Below are positions 47,458 through 60,671 of a stretch of DNA of 64,000 nucleotides, in pieces. The stretch lies in contig NC_003071.7 in assembly GCF_000001735.4 (NCBI RefSeq), positions 14,483,443 through 14,547,442 on the forward strand. The letters run 5' to 3'. Each line of letters opens with the position of its first letter. The stretch's first letter is position 1. The position numbers and the translations under genes are program-made. Source of the DNA: Arabidopsis thaliana (Eukaryota; Streptophyta; Magnoliopsida; Brassicales; Brassicaceae). The notes beneath the pieces were generated by a model, which was not told the origin of the DNA, did not search any database, and saw only the letters and a program-made list of their open reading frames with translations.

Positions 47458-48969
47458 TCACTGGCGCTTCTTCCCGGTCGCATGTTCCCATGAGTGCATG
47501 ACATGGTTCACGATTTCCTCGACTCCAAGCCCATGCTTCACCTGCCAATGTTTAGTAATCAAAGAAGACTCTTTTGTAAGTACTAAGGTCATTGGTTATA
47601 TAAGTGATGAAACATATTTCTGAAGATGGCGAACCTGAGCAAAGACAAATGGCCCTCCATCACGCATGCGTAGTGAATCCCTTTCCATGACCGATAAGTC
47701 AGCCCCAACAGCTGCTGCAAGGTCAGTCTTGTTTATCACCTGCAGTTGGAAAAATCCACAAGAGATTCTTTCACACTACTATAGACTTGATCAAAAGGAG
47801 TAAGTGAAGAGTTAAGGCAGCATAAGCGCACCAGAAGATCAGCTTGAGTGATTCCAGGGCCGCCTTTACGGGGTATTTTATCACCAGCCGATACATCGAT
47901 GATGTAGATGATATAGTCAGCTAGTTCTCTACTGAAATTAGCAGCTAAATTATCTGCAACACACAACACTAAGCCTATTCATATCTCATTGGTTCCTTGA
48001 GAAACAGAAATCTATATATCGTGCAGATTAACTATCAAGAACTAGCTAGAAATGAAACCTCACCTCCACCGGATTCACAAAGAAGCAAATCAGCCTTGAA
48101 TAAGTTAGATAACTCCTCAAGAGGACCCAAATTGATACTGATATCTTCACGGATAGCAGCGTGTGGACATCCACCTGTTTCAACAGCTCTAATCCTTTCC
48201 TCAGGAAGAGCCCCATTCTTCACCAGAAACTCACCATCCTCTTTCGTGAATATATCATTTGTCACCTACAACGTTTACAATATCAAAATCTTATTTAGTC
48301 ACATGAGTGAGATCGAGAAAACAATCTTGTGTTTGCCACTGATAATAATACTCACAGCAGCAAGACTATATTTGTCCCTCAAGAATCTACAAAGAGCAAG
48401 CATCAATGCCGTTTTCCTGAGTCAACAAAAACAACAATCCAATGGTGATTAGACTAAAAAGTTTGACACTTTTATGAAACCCAAATCTTAAAATAGCATT
48501 CCAAAGAACCCAGACAAGAACATTATCATAGATTCATGCTTAATCCTTAACCCAGAGATTAAAATTTGTTACGGTACCAAATTACAAAATCAAGCAGTAA
48601 ATTTGATCATGAAATGATTACCCAGTGCCAACGGGACCGCCAATACCGACGGTAAAAGCTCTCTCAGAGAAGTTACGGTCGTGAAGCGGAGGAGCTCGGC
48701 GACTGAAGTAGCCAGGAGAGTAGATGGGTTCGTGTGAGTGAGGTGCGAGTCCATCGTGGCTATGGTACACCTTCCCGTCCTTCCCCACCCACGACGCCTT
48801 CCCTTCTCCGCCGTCTGATTTCCTACTTGACAGAAGAAGTAGAGAAACAGATTAGTGAGGGGAATAAATCGTATCAAGATCAGAACTTTACAGAGAAAAT
48901 CAATGATAACACGAACTCGTGGTCATGCTCATGATCGTGATGATGATGATGGTGGTCGTGTGATGCCAT
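47458..48969 (-). CDS. UREG: Urease accessory protein G, GTPase for nickel insertion, 275 aa
   Basis: Seven exons: 48917-48969, 48622-48822, 48356-48416, 48064-48265, 47832-47953, 47635-47739 and 47458-47541, summing to 275 codons. The N-terminus is His-rich ([18 protein letters not shown]), giving plant UreG its own metal-binding segment that bacterial UreG lacks. A P-loop GGPVGTGKT spans about residues 79-87. Further motifs are [15 protein letters not shown] (the CPH metal site), ESGGDN and NKTD for guanine specificity. Together with UREF and UREH it delivers nickel to apo-urease in the cytosol. I recognise it as AT2G34470. The exon 1 donor read is GA|GTTCGT, weaker than a downstream GTAAAG, but only it restores the frame. 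Confidence 0.95.
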
Positions 48970-49473
48970 TTCCGAGAGACTCGAATCTTCTTCCGGTAGC
49001 TGTGTTGACTTTGAGTAGAGCTACTACTGGGATTCTGGGATCATTAAGCACAGTTTTTAATGTAAGAATCTTTCTATATTTTTCTATCCTAAGTGAAAGG
49101 AGATGCTTTCTCTGTCGGGAGCATAAAATGACTGTAATACCCCTGTCATATGTTAAGTGTTTGAAGGCAAAATTACAGTAGAGGAAACGTATTTTAACTG
49201 ACACCAAGTTGGTATCACAGTCCAAGACTTAAAATCTTTCACTTTAAAGAAGCGATGGTTGTTAACACAATAAAGAGCACAAAATATAGGAATTAAGGGA
49301 AAGGTTTTTTCATAAGTAGGAAACAAGAAGCATAAAATCCAGACAAAGTCGAGTTCACATTCATGAGTACGCCTAACATATTGAAAAACAAAAATAACCG
49401 ATAAAATCCAAAACGGGAGAGAGCACAGCTTCAACATCGATTCCACCCCAAAAAAGAGTCAATCAGAGACGTT
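48970..49473. other. UREG promoter and 3' flank of the L18a gene
   Basis: 504 bases between two minus-strand genes. It should contain the UREG leader/promoter and the L18a 3' untranslated region. Short open frames on both strands are AT-driven. No element stands out. Confidence 0.5.
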
Positions 49474-50879
<1,406 letters not shown>

Positions 50880-52431
50880 CCGAAATTTGGTTATTTCCTC
50901 CTCCTCATTTTATTATTTCTCTCTAGTCAAATTTTTGTAGCAAGTTTCAATATTATATCCTTACCAGGCCAAATAGTGCACACACACATACGGGAAAAAA
51001 AAAAAAAAAAAAAAAAAACCATTTTATTTGAAGAGGGGTGAAAGTGAAAATCATTAACCAAAAAATATGAAAGTGAAAAACTACCAAACTTTATCTGTTT
51101 AAAGCAAAACGACAGAAGACAGATGTGGGTTACGACAAAGCCCAAACACACATATATAGGTCCAATCCACTCTATAGTAGCATTGTGAGATCCAACGAAG
51201 TAAATTAGTGGGTGATGAGGACACGCAAACACGAGCGCAAGAAAGAAAAAAAAAAAAAAAAGGTAATCAAGGTCGTTATTGCATACTGTGTATCTCACAC
51301 ATTCATTGCATAATTGTGACACGCCAACGCCATTGATGAAGACTCTCGACGATGACAAAAGGACTTGTATATGATTAAATTGTACTGTTTAATCAAGATG
51401 CTCAGCAACTCCTATCCAAACATAATTGTTTGACAAGAAATCAATACATATGTCAAAATCATATGTCAGCATCTTCAGATATATTTTTCTTCGCATTGTA
51501 AATATTAGCAATTAAATCTCATTCTCATTAATTTAGAAAATAATACAATTGGGGGTTTATATACAACTTAACCAAAGGCTTAAACCATAAGCCATAAACC
51601 AAAACTTAAACCAAAACTAAGATTAATTTATAGAAATATCAATCTGTACATACTCTCTATACTATAAGATAACTATATACAATAATAGTAAATCTTCTCA
51701 GTTTTTACGTACTTTGCTTTTATGGCTAAATTGTAAATATCATTAAAATAAATAATCAGGTCTTAAACTTTGGTTAGTAGCTAGAACCTATATAATTGAA
51801 AGTGTGAAACCTTGACAGTTGACACAAAAAGAGAATAAAAAACTAGGAATCAAATTTTTTCTAAGAGAAAACATGGGTGACTTCATGGCAACCATAGTGC
51901 CATCAAATTTCGGAATTGTTTACTTTGCGACATCAACACTTTACTACACCTATCGTCACAGTGTTATTTTATCTTGCTAATCGTATAGATAAAATATTAA
52001 TATTAATTATCTTACAAAAATGTAAATAAGAAAATGAAATGTAAAAATCTAACAGGAACTATAGGGTTGTATATGTATATTAGTATATCTTAACGATCCA
52101 AATGTACAATAATACCGAGAATGTGTGAATTCTTTTACGGTTTTGGCTTTCTGTCGTTATATACCACGAGGCGATATTGTTATCTCTATTTGAATCGAAA
52201 AATAGAGAAAATGACATAAAATACATGAAACACGTTATAGAATCACTGGGGTCCAAACAAAATAAGACAGTACAGATTAATGGCAAAACAATGACTTCTC
52301 AAATTCAACAAGACATAACGCTCTAGTGGAACTCACCTCACGAGACACATCACGATCACGAACAACAATAATAGTAATCACACTCATGAGTATTGACTTT
52401 GATCACCAATAATTTGTAACAAAAATCCAAA
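50880..52431. other. Intergenic DNA with long A-runs
   Basis: Contains A-homopolymers at about 50996-51018 and 51245-51261 and otherwise AT-rich DNA. A Phe-rich open frame at 50927-51358 on the minus strand results from these runs and is not called. The right end (52230-52431) is the 3' flank of CYP710A2 and resembles the flank of CYP710A1. Confidence 0.5.
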
Positions 52432-53931
52432 TCAGAGGTTCGGATACGTTACGATGCGCTTAGACAAGAACACCGTGCACCCGTCCTTTGGCGATATCGT
52501 GGGACAGTATATGATGTCATCGCAACCGTCCGATTGAAGTCTCTTGAAATCAAACAACGATGAGAACATAGCGATGAAGAGCACGAGGTGGTTCAATGCG
52601 TAACGCTGGCCTACGCATTGGTGTGCACCCCATCCAAAAGCTAGGTAGTTTCGTTTGAACACTTGATCCTCTTGCCTTGTCTCACTAAACCGGTCCGGAT
52701 CGAACCGGTTCGGTTCAGTAAACCCTTGAAACGAGGCGTCGAAAACCGAGGGAAACACTATTGTACCTTTTGGGATAGTGTACGATTCTGTAAGAGGGAA
52801 ATCATTAGTAGCAATGTGTGGGACCATAGTTGCCGGTGGTCGATATCTCACCACCTCACGTGCCACAGCGCGAGTATACTTCATCTCCGCGAGCTGATCG
52901 GCCGTGATCAGATGGCCAGACTGAGGTGACCAAATCTTGGCCACTTCCTCCCTCACTTTGCTCAGCACTTTCGGATGAGATTCTAGAAACGTCACCGCCC
53001 AAAGGAGTGATGACGTCGACGCGTCTTGTGCGGCAAAGAGAAAATCGAAGAGCAAACCGCCGATGGCTTCGTCTTCGGAGTGAAGCGGCGGTGGATTACC
53101 GGATTCTATCTCCGTGACGAATGCATGCATCCAAAAATCGATTAAGCATGTTGGCTCCTCTCCTGTAGCCATCCTCTTTTTGGATTTTCCCGCACAGACG
53201 GAGAGCGTCTTCTCCAGGTTCATTACCGCCCGGCGAGCCTTGTTGAACGCAAAGCCGGGCAGGTTGATCGGGAGCGCCATAGATCCGAGATTGAACAGAT
53301 TGTAATCAGTACAGAACGTGTTCCTAGCTTCCTTGTCAAGGTAGGGTCCAACGAAAACCGTTTGAGAAGTCTCAAGATTGAGTTCACGGACAAGGTCTCG
53401 CATAGAAACCGGCTTAGTTCCGCCGGAGAAACTTTCCTCCCACTGTCGTAGATGACGGAGCATAACTATTTGTTGGAGATCAGAGTAAGTGGAGAGTGCC
53501 TTGGGGGTGAAGTTAGGAGCAAGGTGACGGCGAACAGTTTTGTGATCCTCACCAAACAAGTAGATTAGGCTATGATCACCGAATAGTTGTTTGCCAAAAG
53601 GATGTCCTAGAGGGTGAAAAGCTTCAAGACGAACGTTGGAGAATATTTGATGAGAAAGCTCTGTGTCTCTGATGTAGATGATGAATTTGCCGATGAGGTA
53701 GTTAGCAGCGAGGCCAGGGGAAGTGCCTGCCGTGTCGGATTGCTTGAACCAGAAGGAAGTAGGATCACGGACGAGTGAAATGGCGTTTCCGATGATCGGA
53801 GGGACAAAGAGAGGACCAGGGAGGTTACGTTTCTTGACGAGGTAAGAGAGCTGCTCGATGAGAAAGAAGAGTAGTAACGCAGAGACTAAGTACGGAGCGA
53901 GAGAGGCAAAAATGGAAACTGAGAAAACCAT
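52432..53931 (-). CDS. CYP710A2: Sterol C22-desaturase cytochrome P450, 499 aa
   Basis: Intronless P450. An N-terminal membrane anchor ([25 protein letters not shown]) is followed by a proline-rich hinge (RNLPGPLFVPP). The I-helix reads [14 protein letters not shown]. The K-helix ExxR is in [13 protein letters not shown], and the heme loop [13 protein letters not shown] has the thiolate Cys at residue 439. CYP710A enzymes introduce the C22 double bond into phytosterols at the ER. The Arabidopsis A2 enzyme is reported to make both stigmasterol and brassicasterol. I recognise it as AT2G34490. It is a tandem duplicate of the gene about 3.8 kb to the right on the same strand; the homology extends into the 3' flank. 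Confidence 0.95.
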   Translation of the reverse strand: MVFSVSIFASLAPYLVSALLLFFLIEQLSYLVKKRNLPGPLFVPPIIGNAISLVRDPTSFWFKQSDTAGTSPGLAANYLIGKFIIYIRDTELSHQIFSNVRLEAFHPLGHPFGKQLFGDHSLIYLFGEDHKTVRRHLAPNFTPKALSTYSDLQQIVMLRHLRQWEESFSGGTKPVSMRDLVRELNLETSQTVFVGPYLDKEARNTFCTDYNLFNLGSMALPINLPGFAFNKARRAVMNLEKTLSVCAGKSKKRMATGEEPTCLIDFWMHAFVTEIESGNPPPLHSEDEAIGGLLFDFLFAAQDASTSSLLWAVTFLESHPKVLSKVREEVAKIWSPQSGHLITADQLAEMKYTRAVAREVVRYRPPATMVPHIATNDFPLTESYTIPKGTIVFPSVFDASFQGFTEPNRFDPDRFSETRQEDQVFKRNYLAFGWGAHQCVGQRYALNHLVLFIAMFSSLFDFKRLQSDGCDDIIYCPTISPKDGCTVFLSKRIVTYPNL

Positions 53932-56269
53932 CCTTTTTTTTCCTCTTCTTTCTTATTAGATCTTCTCTTAAAGGTTTCTGCTCTGTATTTGAGTTTTGTG
54001 AATATGCAGTAAACAATATATAAGGGTATGACACTCTCTTAGGGCCTGGCTTATTTTAACATGAAAACCAAAAATTACATAAAGGCTATATATATAAAAG
54101 CTATGATTGTTAATACAGTTTCCACTGTAATTAGTAATTTGTCTGATACATACGTGAAAATATATATGGTTGGTGTAACCAACTTGATGTTTTTTTTTTC
54201 TAAACATGTAAATATTATTAATAATGAAAATATGCTTTACAAGAAGTAATACATACACAAGTGTAGCGAAGTAAAAAAAACAAACAAGGCTACTATATAA
54301 GAAAAAGATTTAGGAAGATTGGAATCCAAAGAAGCATGAATGTACGCCAACTAACGTGATGTTACGACAATGACATCAAACAGTCATTAGCTACTAGTCT
54401 CTATATTTTCAATATTATGGTATATTAACTAGTAATTGTGAACAAATGTAGTCAGTAGTTTTTATATACTCTGTTTTTTTATTAAAAAAAAAGTAGAGAG
54501 ATTTTTTTTGTTATATATATAATCTGTTTGCTATATTAATAAGTAGTCTTTGAATCTGCACCTAACTAAACCAATAGTACCTGTTTACATTTCTCATACA
54601 GTGTGCTCTCGTGTCAAAATGCATGCATGCGTTATTGCGTTGTGTCAAATTCAAAATTTCGGTTTCGTCCATTAAAACTGAATGTCTTTTTTCTTTTTGG
54701 TTTAATTAAAACGTAATGTTACTCTTATATAACACCACATTAACTTCTTTTCTTTTGAATTTTATGTTAAATTAAATTCAAAAAGAAGTGATCAAAGTTG
54801 TTACAAGTGCTAACGAGAGTTTAGGATCGTTCATCTAAATCATCTATTACAAAAAAAACATTTTCAGCTTAATTGGTTCTTCGAGCTTAGAGCCATACCT
54901 GAAAACTTTTGTCAAATCTTCAATCTCTACTCTGTTTTACAAAAAAAACAGTTAACTCACAATGACATGCAATTTACAAAAAAAAATAAGATAAAAAAAT
55001 ATGAGTATATAAAAAATGTTTATAGAAATATTGCGTGTAGTTAAAACTAACAAACTAATGTAATGTGATTATATAATTTTCTTCTATTAAACAGCAGAGC
55101 TCGAAAGGTACGTTTATAATCATTAATGTAATGTGATTGAGGCTATATAATCATTCATATGCAAGTATTTAAATTACTCCTACAGTTACGAGAACGCAAA
55201 TAATTCATTGCAAAGTTGATTGGTAGGTTTGTCACTCTGGTCAAGTGCTGATCACGCTTTGCACGTGTTGCTGCACACACATTCACTCCCTATTATTAAT
55301 TCGGCAACATTTAATCTAAATTAAATTTTTGTCTGTAGTGGTCGCTGGGAGATATAAATGTTGTAAGAAACAAATTTTTGCGACGTTCGCAGGATCTCAC
55401 CCGTTCATATATTTCTTTTATGTTGGAAAATCACATTATAATTTGGAGTTGAAAGATCACAATATTTATCTGTTTTTGGGTGAACACGGGTAGTTTCATA
55501 CATGGGCCGTCTGCTAATATATAATGGTCAATATTGGGCTACAATGGGCCTATATTTTCCGATTTCAGATTTTGAAATCATTCGAATCGTATACTCTCAT
55601 TTTTGTTTTTCGTTAGATTCCTATTCCGTGAATCTAGCTGATAAATTCTTAATTCATTTTGTCTGAATGTATATCACAACCGTTCTTATATCTAGTAGAC
55701 CTTCGTTTGTTTCAATCAGCGTCTTCAACTACTGCAATTTCCTCAGAAGATCGAACGTTAGGCCACGATCGGTCCTCATGTTCCACTACCTCACATACAC
55801 ATGCTACACCCAAAGAATTTTCGATGTGGAACCAATTATCATAGCTAGACAAAACCCTGGATTTATATCCCTAGAGATCTCGTGTGATAGAAATCTTGAT
55901 TTGGTACAAAGAAAAACAATAACATGGTTCAAAAGTCTTTGTTTAAGTAGCACGAAACCAATCAATGATTTGGGTAATGTAATACAAAATGGACGAATTG
56001 ATCAGTTAACGAGAGTTACGGACAAAGAATAAAGTCGGCAAGAAAAAAAATACAAGTATGAAACACGTTGTAACATCACTGATGTTCACTGGAAGACAAC
56101 ACAAAACAAATATGGTGAAGACATGGCAAAACAAAGACAAGTCTTCTCAAATTCAATAAGACAAGAACACTCGTGGGCCACTCACTTCGAGAGACACATC
56201 ACGAAAAGTGATAAATTCACACTGGTTTCTTTGACCACCAAGAATAAATTTAAGAAAAATCCAAAAAAT
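53932..56269. other. Spacer between the two CYP710A genes
   Basis: Contains the CYP710A2 promoter on the left (TATATA at about 54015-54024 on the minus strand) and the 3' flank of CYP710A1 on the right. An unexplained 121-codon open frame at 55667-56032 (plus) is less AT-rich than its surroundings and could be a fragment of a dead gene. I cannot identify it. Short direct repeats (TAATGTAATGTGATTATATAAT-like) lie near 55055 and 55118. Confidence 0.45.
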
Positions 56270-57757
56270 TTAGGAAAAGTTGGGATACTTTGCGACGCGC
56301 CTAGACAAGAACACGGTGCACCCATCCTTGGGCGATATAGTAGGGCAGTACACGATCTCATCACAACCGTCTGATCGAAGCCTCTTGAAATCCAACAACG
56401 ACGAGAACATTGCAATGAAGAGTACGAGGTGGTTCAACGCGTAACGCTGGCCTACGCATTGGTGAGGCCCCCATCCAAAAGCTAGGAAGTTGCGTTTGAA
56501 CACCTGGTCCTCTTGTCTTGTCTCGCTAAACCGGTCAGGATCAAACCGGTCCGGTTCAGTAAACCCTTGGAACGAGGAGTCGAAAACCGAAGGAAAGACA
56601 ATTGTACCTTTTGGGATAGTGTACGTTTCCGTGAGAGGGAAGTCTATAGCAGCGACGTGTGGGACCATAGTTGCAGGAGGCCTGTATCTAATGACCTCAC
56701 GCGCCACGGAGCGTGTATACTTCATCTCTGCGAGCTGATCAACGGTGATCAAGGCGTTGGACTCAGGTGACCAGATCTTGGCTACTTCTTCTCTTACTCT
56801 GTTCAGCACCTCTGGCTCTGAATCAAGAAGCGTCACGGCCCAGAGGAGTGATGACGTGGACGCGTCTTGAGCGGCAAAGAGAAAATCGAAGAGCAAACCA
56901 CCGATCTCTTCGTCTCCCGAGTGCGGTGGCTGCGGATTCTCCGCGACGATCGCCTGCATCCAGAAATCGATTAGGCATGCTGGTTCTTCTCCTGCTGCCA
57001 TCCTCGCTTTGGATTTTCCCGCGCAAATGCCGAGCGTCTCCCCTAGCCTCTTTACAGCCCTGCGAGCCTCGCCGAACGCAAAGCCAGGGAGGTCTATGGG
57101 GAGAGCCATGGATCCGAGATTGAACAAATTATAATCAGTACGGAACCTGTTCTTGGCTTCCTTGTCAAGGTAGGGTCCAACAAAAACCGTCTGCGAAGTT
57201 TCTAGGTTGAGTTCACGGACAAGCTGTCGCAGTGACACTGGACGAGATCCGCCGGAGGTACTCCCCTCCCACTGCCGTAGATGACGGAGAATAACTAATT
57301 GCTGGAGGGCAGAGTAAGTGGACAGTGCCTTGGGAGTGAAGTTAGGTGCTAGCTGACGGCGAACGGATTTGTGATCCTCGCCGAACATGTATATAAGGTT
57401 GTGGTCACCGAAGAGCTTCTTACCAAAGGGATGTCCGATAAGGTGGAAGGCATCGGGACGAACGTTTGAGAAGATTTGATGGGAAAGCTCAGTGTCTCTG
57501 ATATAGACGATGAATTTTCCGATGAGGTAGTTGGCGGAGAGGCCTGAGATGTTCGCCGTGGAGGATTGCTTGTCCCAGAAGGAAGTGGGGTCACGAACGA
57601 GTGCAACGGCGTTTCCGATGATTGGAGGGACGAAGAAAGGGCCAGGGATGTTTCGTTTCTTGAAAAGGTAAGAGAGTTGCTCGACGAGAAGGAAAAGAAG
57701 AAATGCTGAGATTAAGTATGGTGCAAGAGAGGCAAATATAGAAACAGAGAAAACCAT
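56270..57757 (-). CDS. CYP710A1: Sterol C22-desaturase cytochrome P450, 495 aa
   Basis: Intronless P450 closely similar to its neighbour throughout. The membrane anchor [20 protein letters not shown], the hinge [11 protein letters not shown], the I-helix [14 protein letters not shown], the ExxR helix [13 protein letters not shown] and the heme loop [13 protein letters not shown] (Cys434) are all intact. Compared with A2 it is four residues shorter, mainly in loops around [13 protein letters not shown] and near [11 protein letters not shown]. The Arabidopsis enzyme converts beta-sitosterol to stigmasterol at the ER and affects membrane behaviour under stress and pathogen attack. I recognise it as AT2G34500. 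A leader of about 200 bases is suggested by TATATAAAAG on the minus strand at about 58000-58010. Confidence 0.95.
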   Translation of the reverse strand: MVFSVSIFASLAPYLISAFLLFLLVEQLSYLFKKRNIPGPFFVPPIIGNAVALVRDPTSFWDKQSSTANISGLSANYLIGKFIVYIRDTELSHQIFSNVRPDAFHLIGHPFGKKLFGDHNLIYMFGEDHKSVRRQLAPNFTPKALSTYSALQQLVILRHLRQWEGSTSGGSRPVSLRQLVRELNLETSQTVFVGPYLDKEAKNRFRTDYNLFNLGSMALPIDLPGFAFGEARRAVKRLGETLGICAGKSKARMAAGEEPACLIDFWMQAIVAENPQPPHSGDEEIGGLLFDFLFAAQDASTSSLLWAVTLLDSEPEVLNRVREEVAKIWSPESNALITVDQLAEMKYTRSVAREVIRYRPPATMVPHVAAIDFPLTETYTIPKGTIVFPSVFDSSFQGFTEPDRFDPDRFSETRQEDQVFKRNFLAFGWGPHQCVGQRYALNHLVLFIAMFSSLLDFKRLRSDGCDEIVYCPTISPKDGCTVFLSRRVAKYPNFS

Positions 57758-60671
57758 GTTTCTTTGTTTCTAGCTTGTCTTAATGGTTTTTGCGTATATA
57801 TGGAAATGATTTGAGTAACGAGAAGAAGAAGAAGAAGAAGGTTTTGCTTTGTAGTCTTGCCTGCCTTTTGTCTTTCTTGGTGTTCTTTGTTTGGTGGGTT
57901 TTGCAGAATTTTCTAAGAGGTTTAGGGAAATTGGATTGAAGCAGTTTGCAAATTGCAATGGTATACCGGAACAAAATGTCTTTCTCTGCTCTGTTTCTTT
58001 TATATACTTTCTTAATCATGTCTTGTCCATGTGGAGAGAGAGAGAGAGATGAATATTTTGAATTGACCGTGATTTGCTGTAGAAGATCCGGTTCATATAG
58101 AAAGTTCTAATTAGTTGGTAAGTTGTAATTAATAGCACATTAAGTTTTCTATTTCTAGCCGTTGTAAGATCTTCTCTTCTTCCTGCATATCAAAAGAGGA
58201 ATCGTGTAACACAAGTGAAAAATAGATTATATATTTATAAACGATAGTTTTGTAATTTTGTGAATAAGTTGACTTGACCATTCTAATACATCACTGTTTC
58301 TTAGATAAATTTTGAGGTTACTTCCATAGATGACTTTGGTTTCAATTCCCAAATGAATTGTTTGTTTCTAATAGTAAGACCTTAAGGTGTAGTTTGGGCG
58401 ATGGTCTCAATCATACCTATCAACCTGATTTGCTCAAAAATCATTATCAAATAAAAGTTGGAATCGTATAATAATACACATTATTTAGTAATAATTATGT
58501 ATTTTCTTCTTAATAAATATTATCTTGTTTAGCTTCAATCATGTCCAAACACATACATATATAGTGCGCGTGTCCATCACAACATTTTATTTTTAAAGCT
58601 TATCGGTGTATAATGACGTTTCAAGTTGCGTATAGCGCAATTAAACTGATTTTGATTCCCATCCAATTATGTATGTCGTCTCTCAATTGTGACTGAAAGA
58701 CCTCTAACTGTTCTTATGAGCGACCAATAACCGAGATTCTGATTAGGACATGCAGCTTAAATTGTTGTTATTAGTTAATGTTGTTGTTGTTGTGACTTCA
58801 CCCTAACCAGGTAGATTGCATAGTATGAGAATTCATTCAATTTAAAAATGTAAATGATGTAAGAGAGTTATATAACATTCTATCATTGAGTTGTTGACTA
58901 AGAAATTGTTATTTATTAATCAGCATATATACTTTTCAACATCTAAACATTGAGATAAACACAAATACGTGTTAACAAAAAAGAAAGAAAGATAAACACG
59001 AGTAATGTCGTATAAAACACAAACTAATATGTATTGGATTTTGACTGGCCGAGATATTTGAATGTGACAGATTAAATAGTGAGAACTAGAACGACTAAAT
59101 TATCAATTTAGTTTAGTAGCAAATATAAAAACGATGAGAAAATTATAGATTTTATATGCAATTAAAGAGTTATCTATCATTTATATATGTCCAATACCAG
59201 TTAGAACTTCTATCAGTCTTATACCACGTTTAGAAAGTTCTTGGAGTGAAAACATATTGGAGATTATTGTCTTCACGTTTTGGACTTAGAAGATTCTTTA
59301 CTTTGTTCGTTTATATTATTCTAAAGAGATCTCTTAAACCATTCATGTAAACCATTTCTATTAAAATAATTAACTATAGGACGACGTTTTAAAATATTTC
59401 TTCTGATTAGTTGGCCTTAATTAGGGTAAGTATCTAAAAAACATTACACTTTTGAAAAAATTAAGAAAAAAAAATCTAATCCATTACCAAAAGAAAAAGA
59501 AAAAAAGAAAAGAGAATCATAATACATTTTCTCTTGTGATTCAGACTTTTTTGAATGTTGATTTTTCTATTTTCTTCCGCCTCTTCCAACATACAATTTG
59601 AACTTTGAAGAATCATTTTGGAAAGGTGAAGAAAAATCAGCAAATGATAATTACACCATTGGATAACTTCTTCCCCTAATTTTGATATTATAATATTTAT
59701 AGAAGTCAATGAAACGTCATTAATTAGCTCCGTGGAATAGAATTCTATGTTCAGTCTCGAAGACTTCCAAAGTTTCTAGATCTATGTCATTTCTGAATTT
59801 TGAGAAGTTTTAATGAAGATGGTCATAATTCATAAAACGGATACACACATCTTTTAGGCTACACAATGTACATCAGTACATGGATAAATGCTTTATTGTA
59901 AAAATGTAGTAGTAGGATCTCACATGGAAATATGAAAGGGCTAATATTAATATGGGATATTAAATAGTAATATGAGTTAATCCATTCATTTGTCATTAAT
60001 TTGAATTGAAAAATCTTGTTTCTTGATATGGTAAGAGTCTTATAAATCTAAATGTGTTTAATTGTTCCAAAATAAAATTCGATTTGGTCAGAGAGATAAA
60101 TGAAGCATTGTCTCAAGGAAAAGCATGTTACGATCTCATATCAAAGATGTAAAATAAGAAACACTAGTATATAAGACACATGAGCTATTCAAGTCGTTGT
60201 GTATTGAAAAGACCAATATAATTCCTCATGCAGAAACAGAGCGAGCAGACAAAGATAACTTAAGTGTCATAATGCAATGTATTTACTACACGTTTATGGT
60301 TTTAGTGTTTTAATTTTTAAGATTACCTTGAAAATGTTCTCTTCGTTTCCTAAGAGACCAATCCACATAAATGGAAACTAATCTTAGACATTGATATCAC
60401 TGAAAGCTATCTCAAACTGTTAAATAAAAGCTGCACGAATCTGACTAGGTTCCAAGAACTAGTTTACATTAATTTGCAATAAAGCTACAAAAATGTATAG
60501 CCTAGCTAGTTTGATAATTGTTTAAGCATGATTGCTCTAAACTCATGAATTGCATAAGTACTTTGTCATTTCTTGTACCTTGAACCGATCCATCATACAA
60601 CGATACATCATACAACGTGGAATCCCGTCTTAATTCCCGGTCTACCAATACAATTTCTGAACCGGAACAAT
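57758..60671. other. CYP710A1 promoter and 3-kb gene-free AT-rich region
   Basis: CYP710A1 leader with a GAA microsatellite (about 57824-57841) and a GA run (about 58034-58049), then AT-rich DNA with no supported gene up to the 3' end of the DUF642 gene. Open frames present are short and AT-driven. No inverted repeats long enough to call a transposon were noticed. Confidence 0.5.

Noticed and set aside
50996-51018. Long A-run taken at first as a retroposon tail
   Set aside because: No flanking direct repeat and no coding remnant on its 5' side; it is probably a simple homopolymer.
55667-56032. 121-codon open frame between the two CYP710A genes
   Set aside because: No recognisable domain, no clear promoter, and overlapping open frames in two phases. 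Could be a fragment of a dead gene but cannot be supported as a gene from sequence alone.
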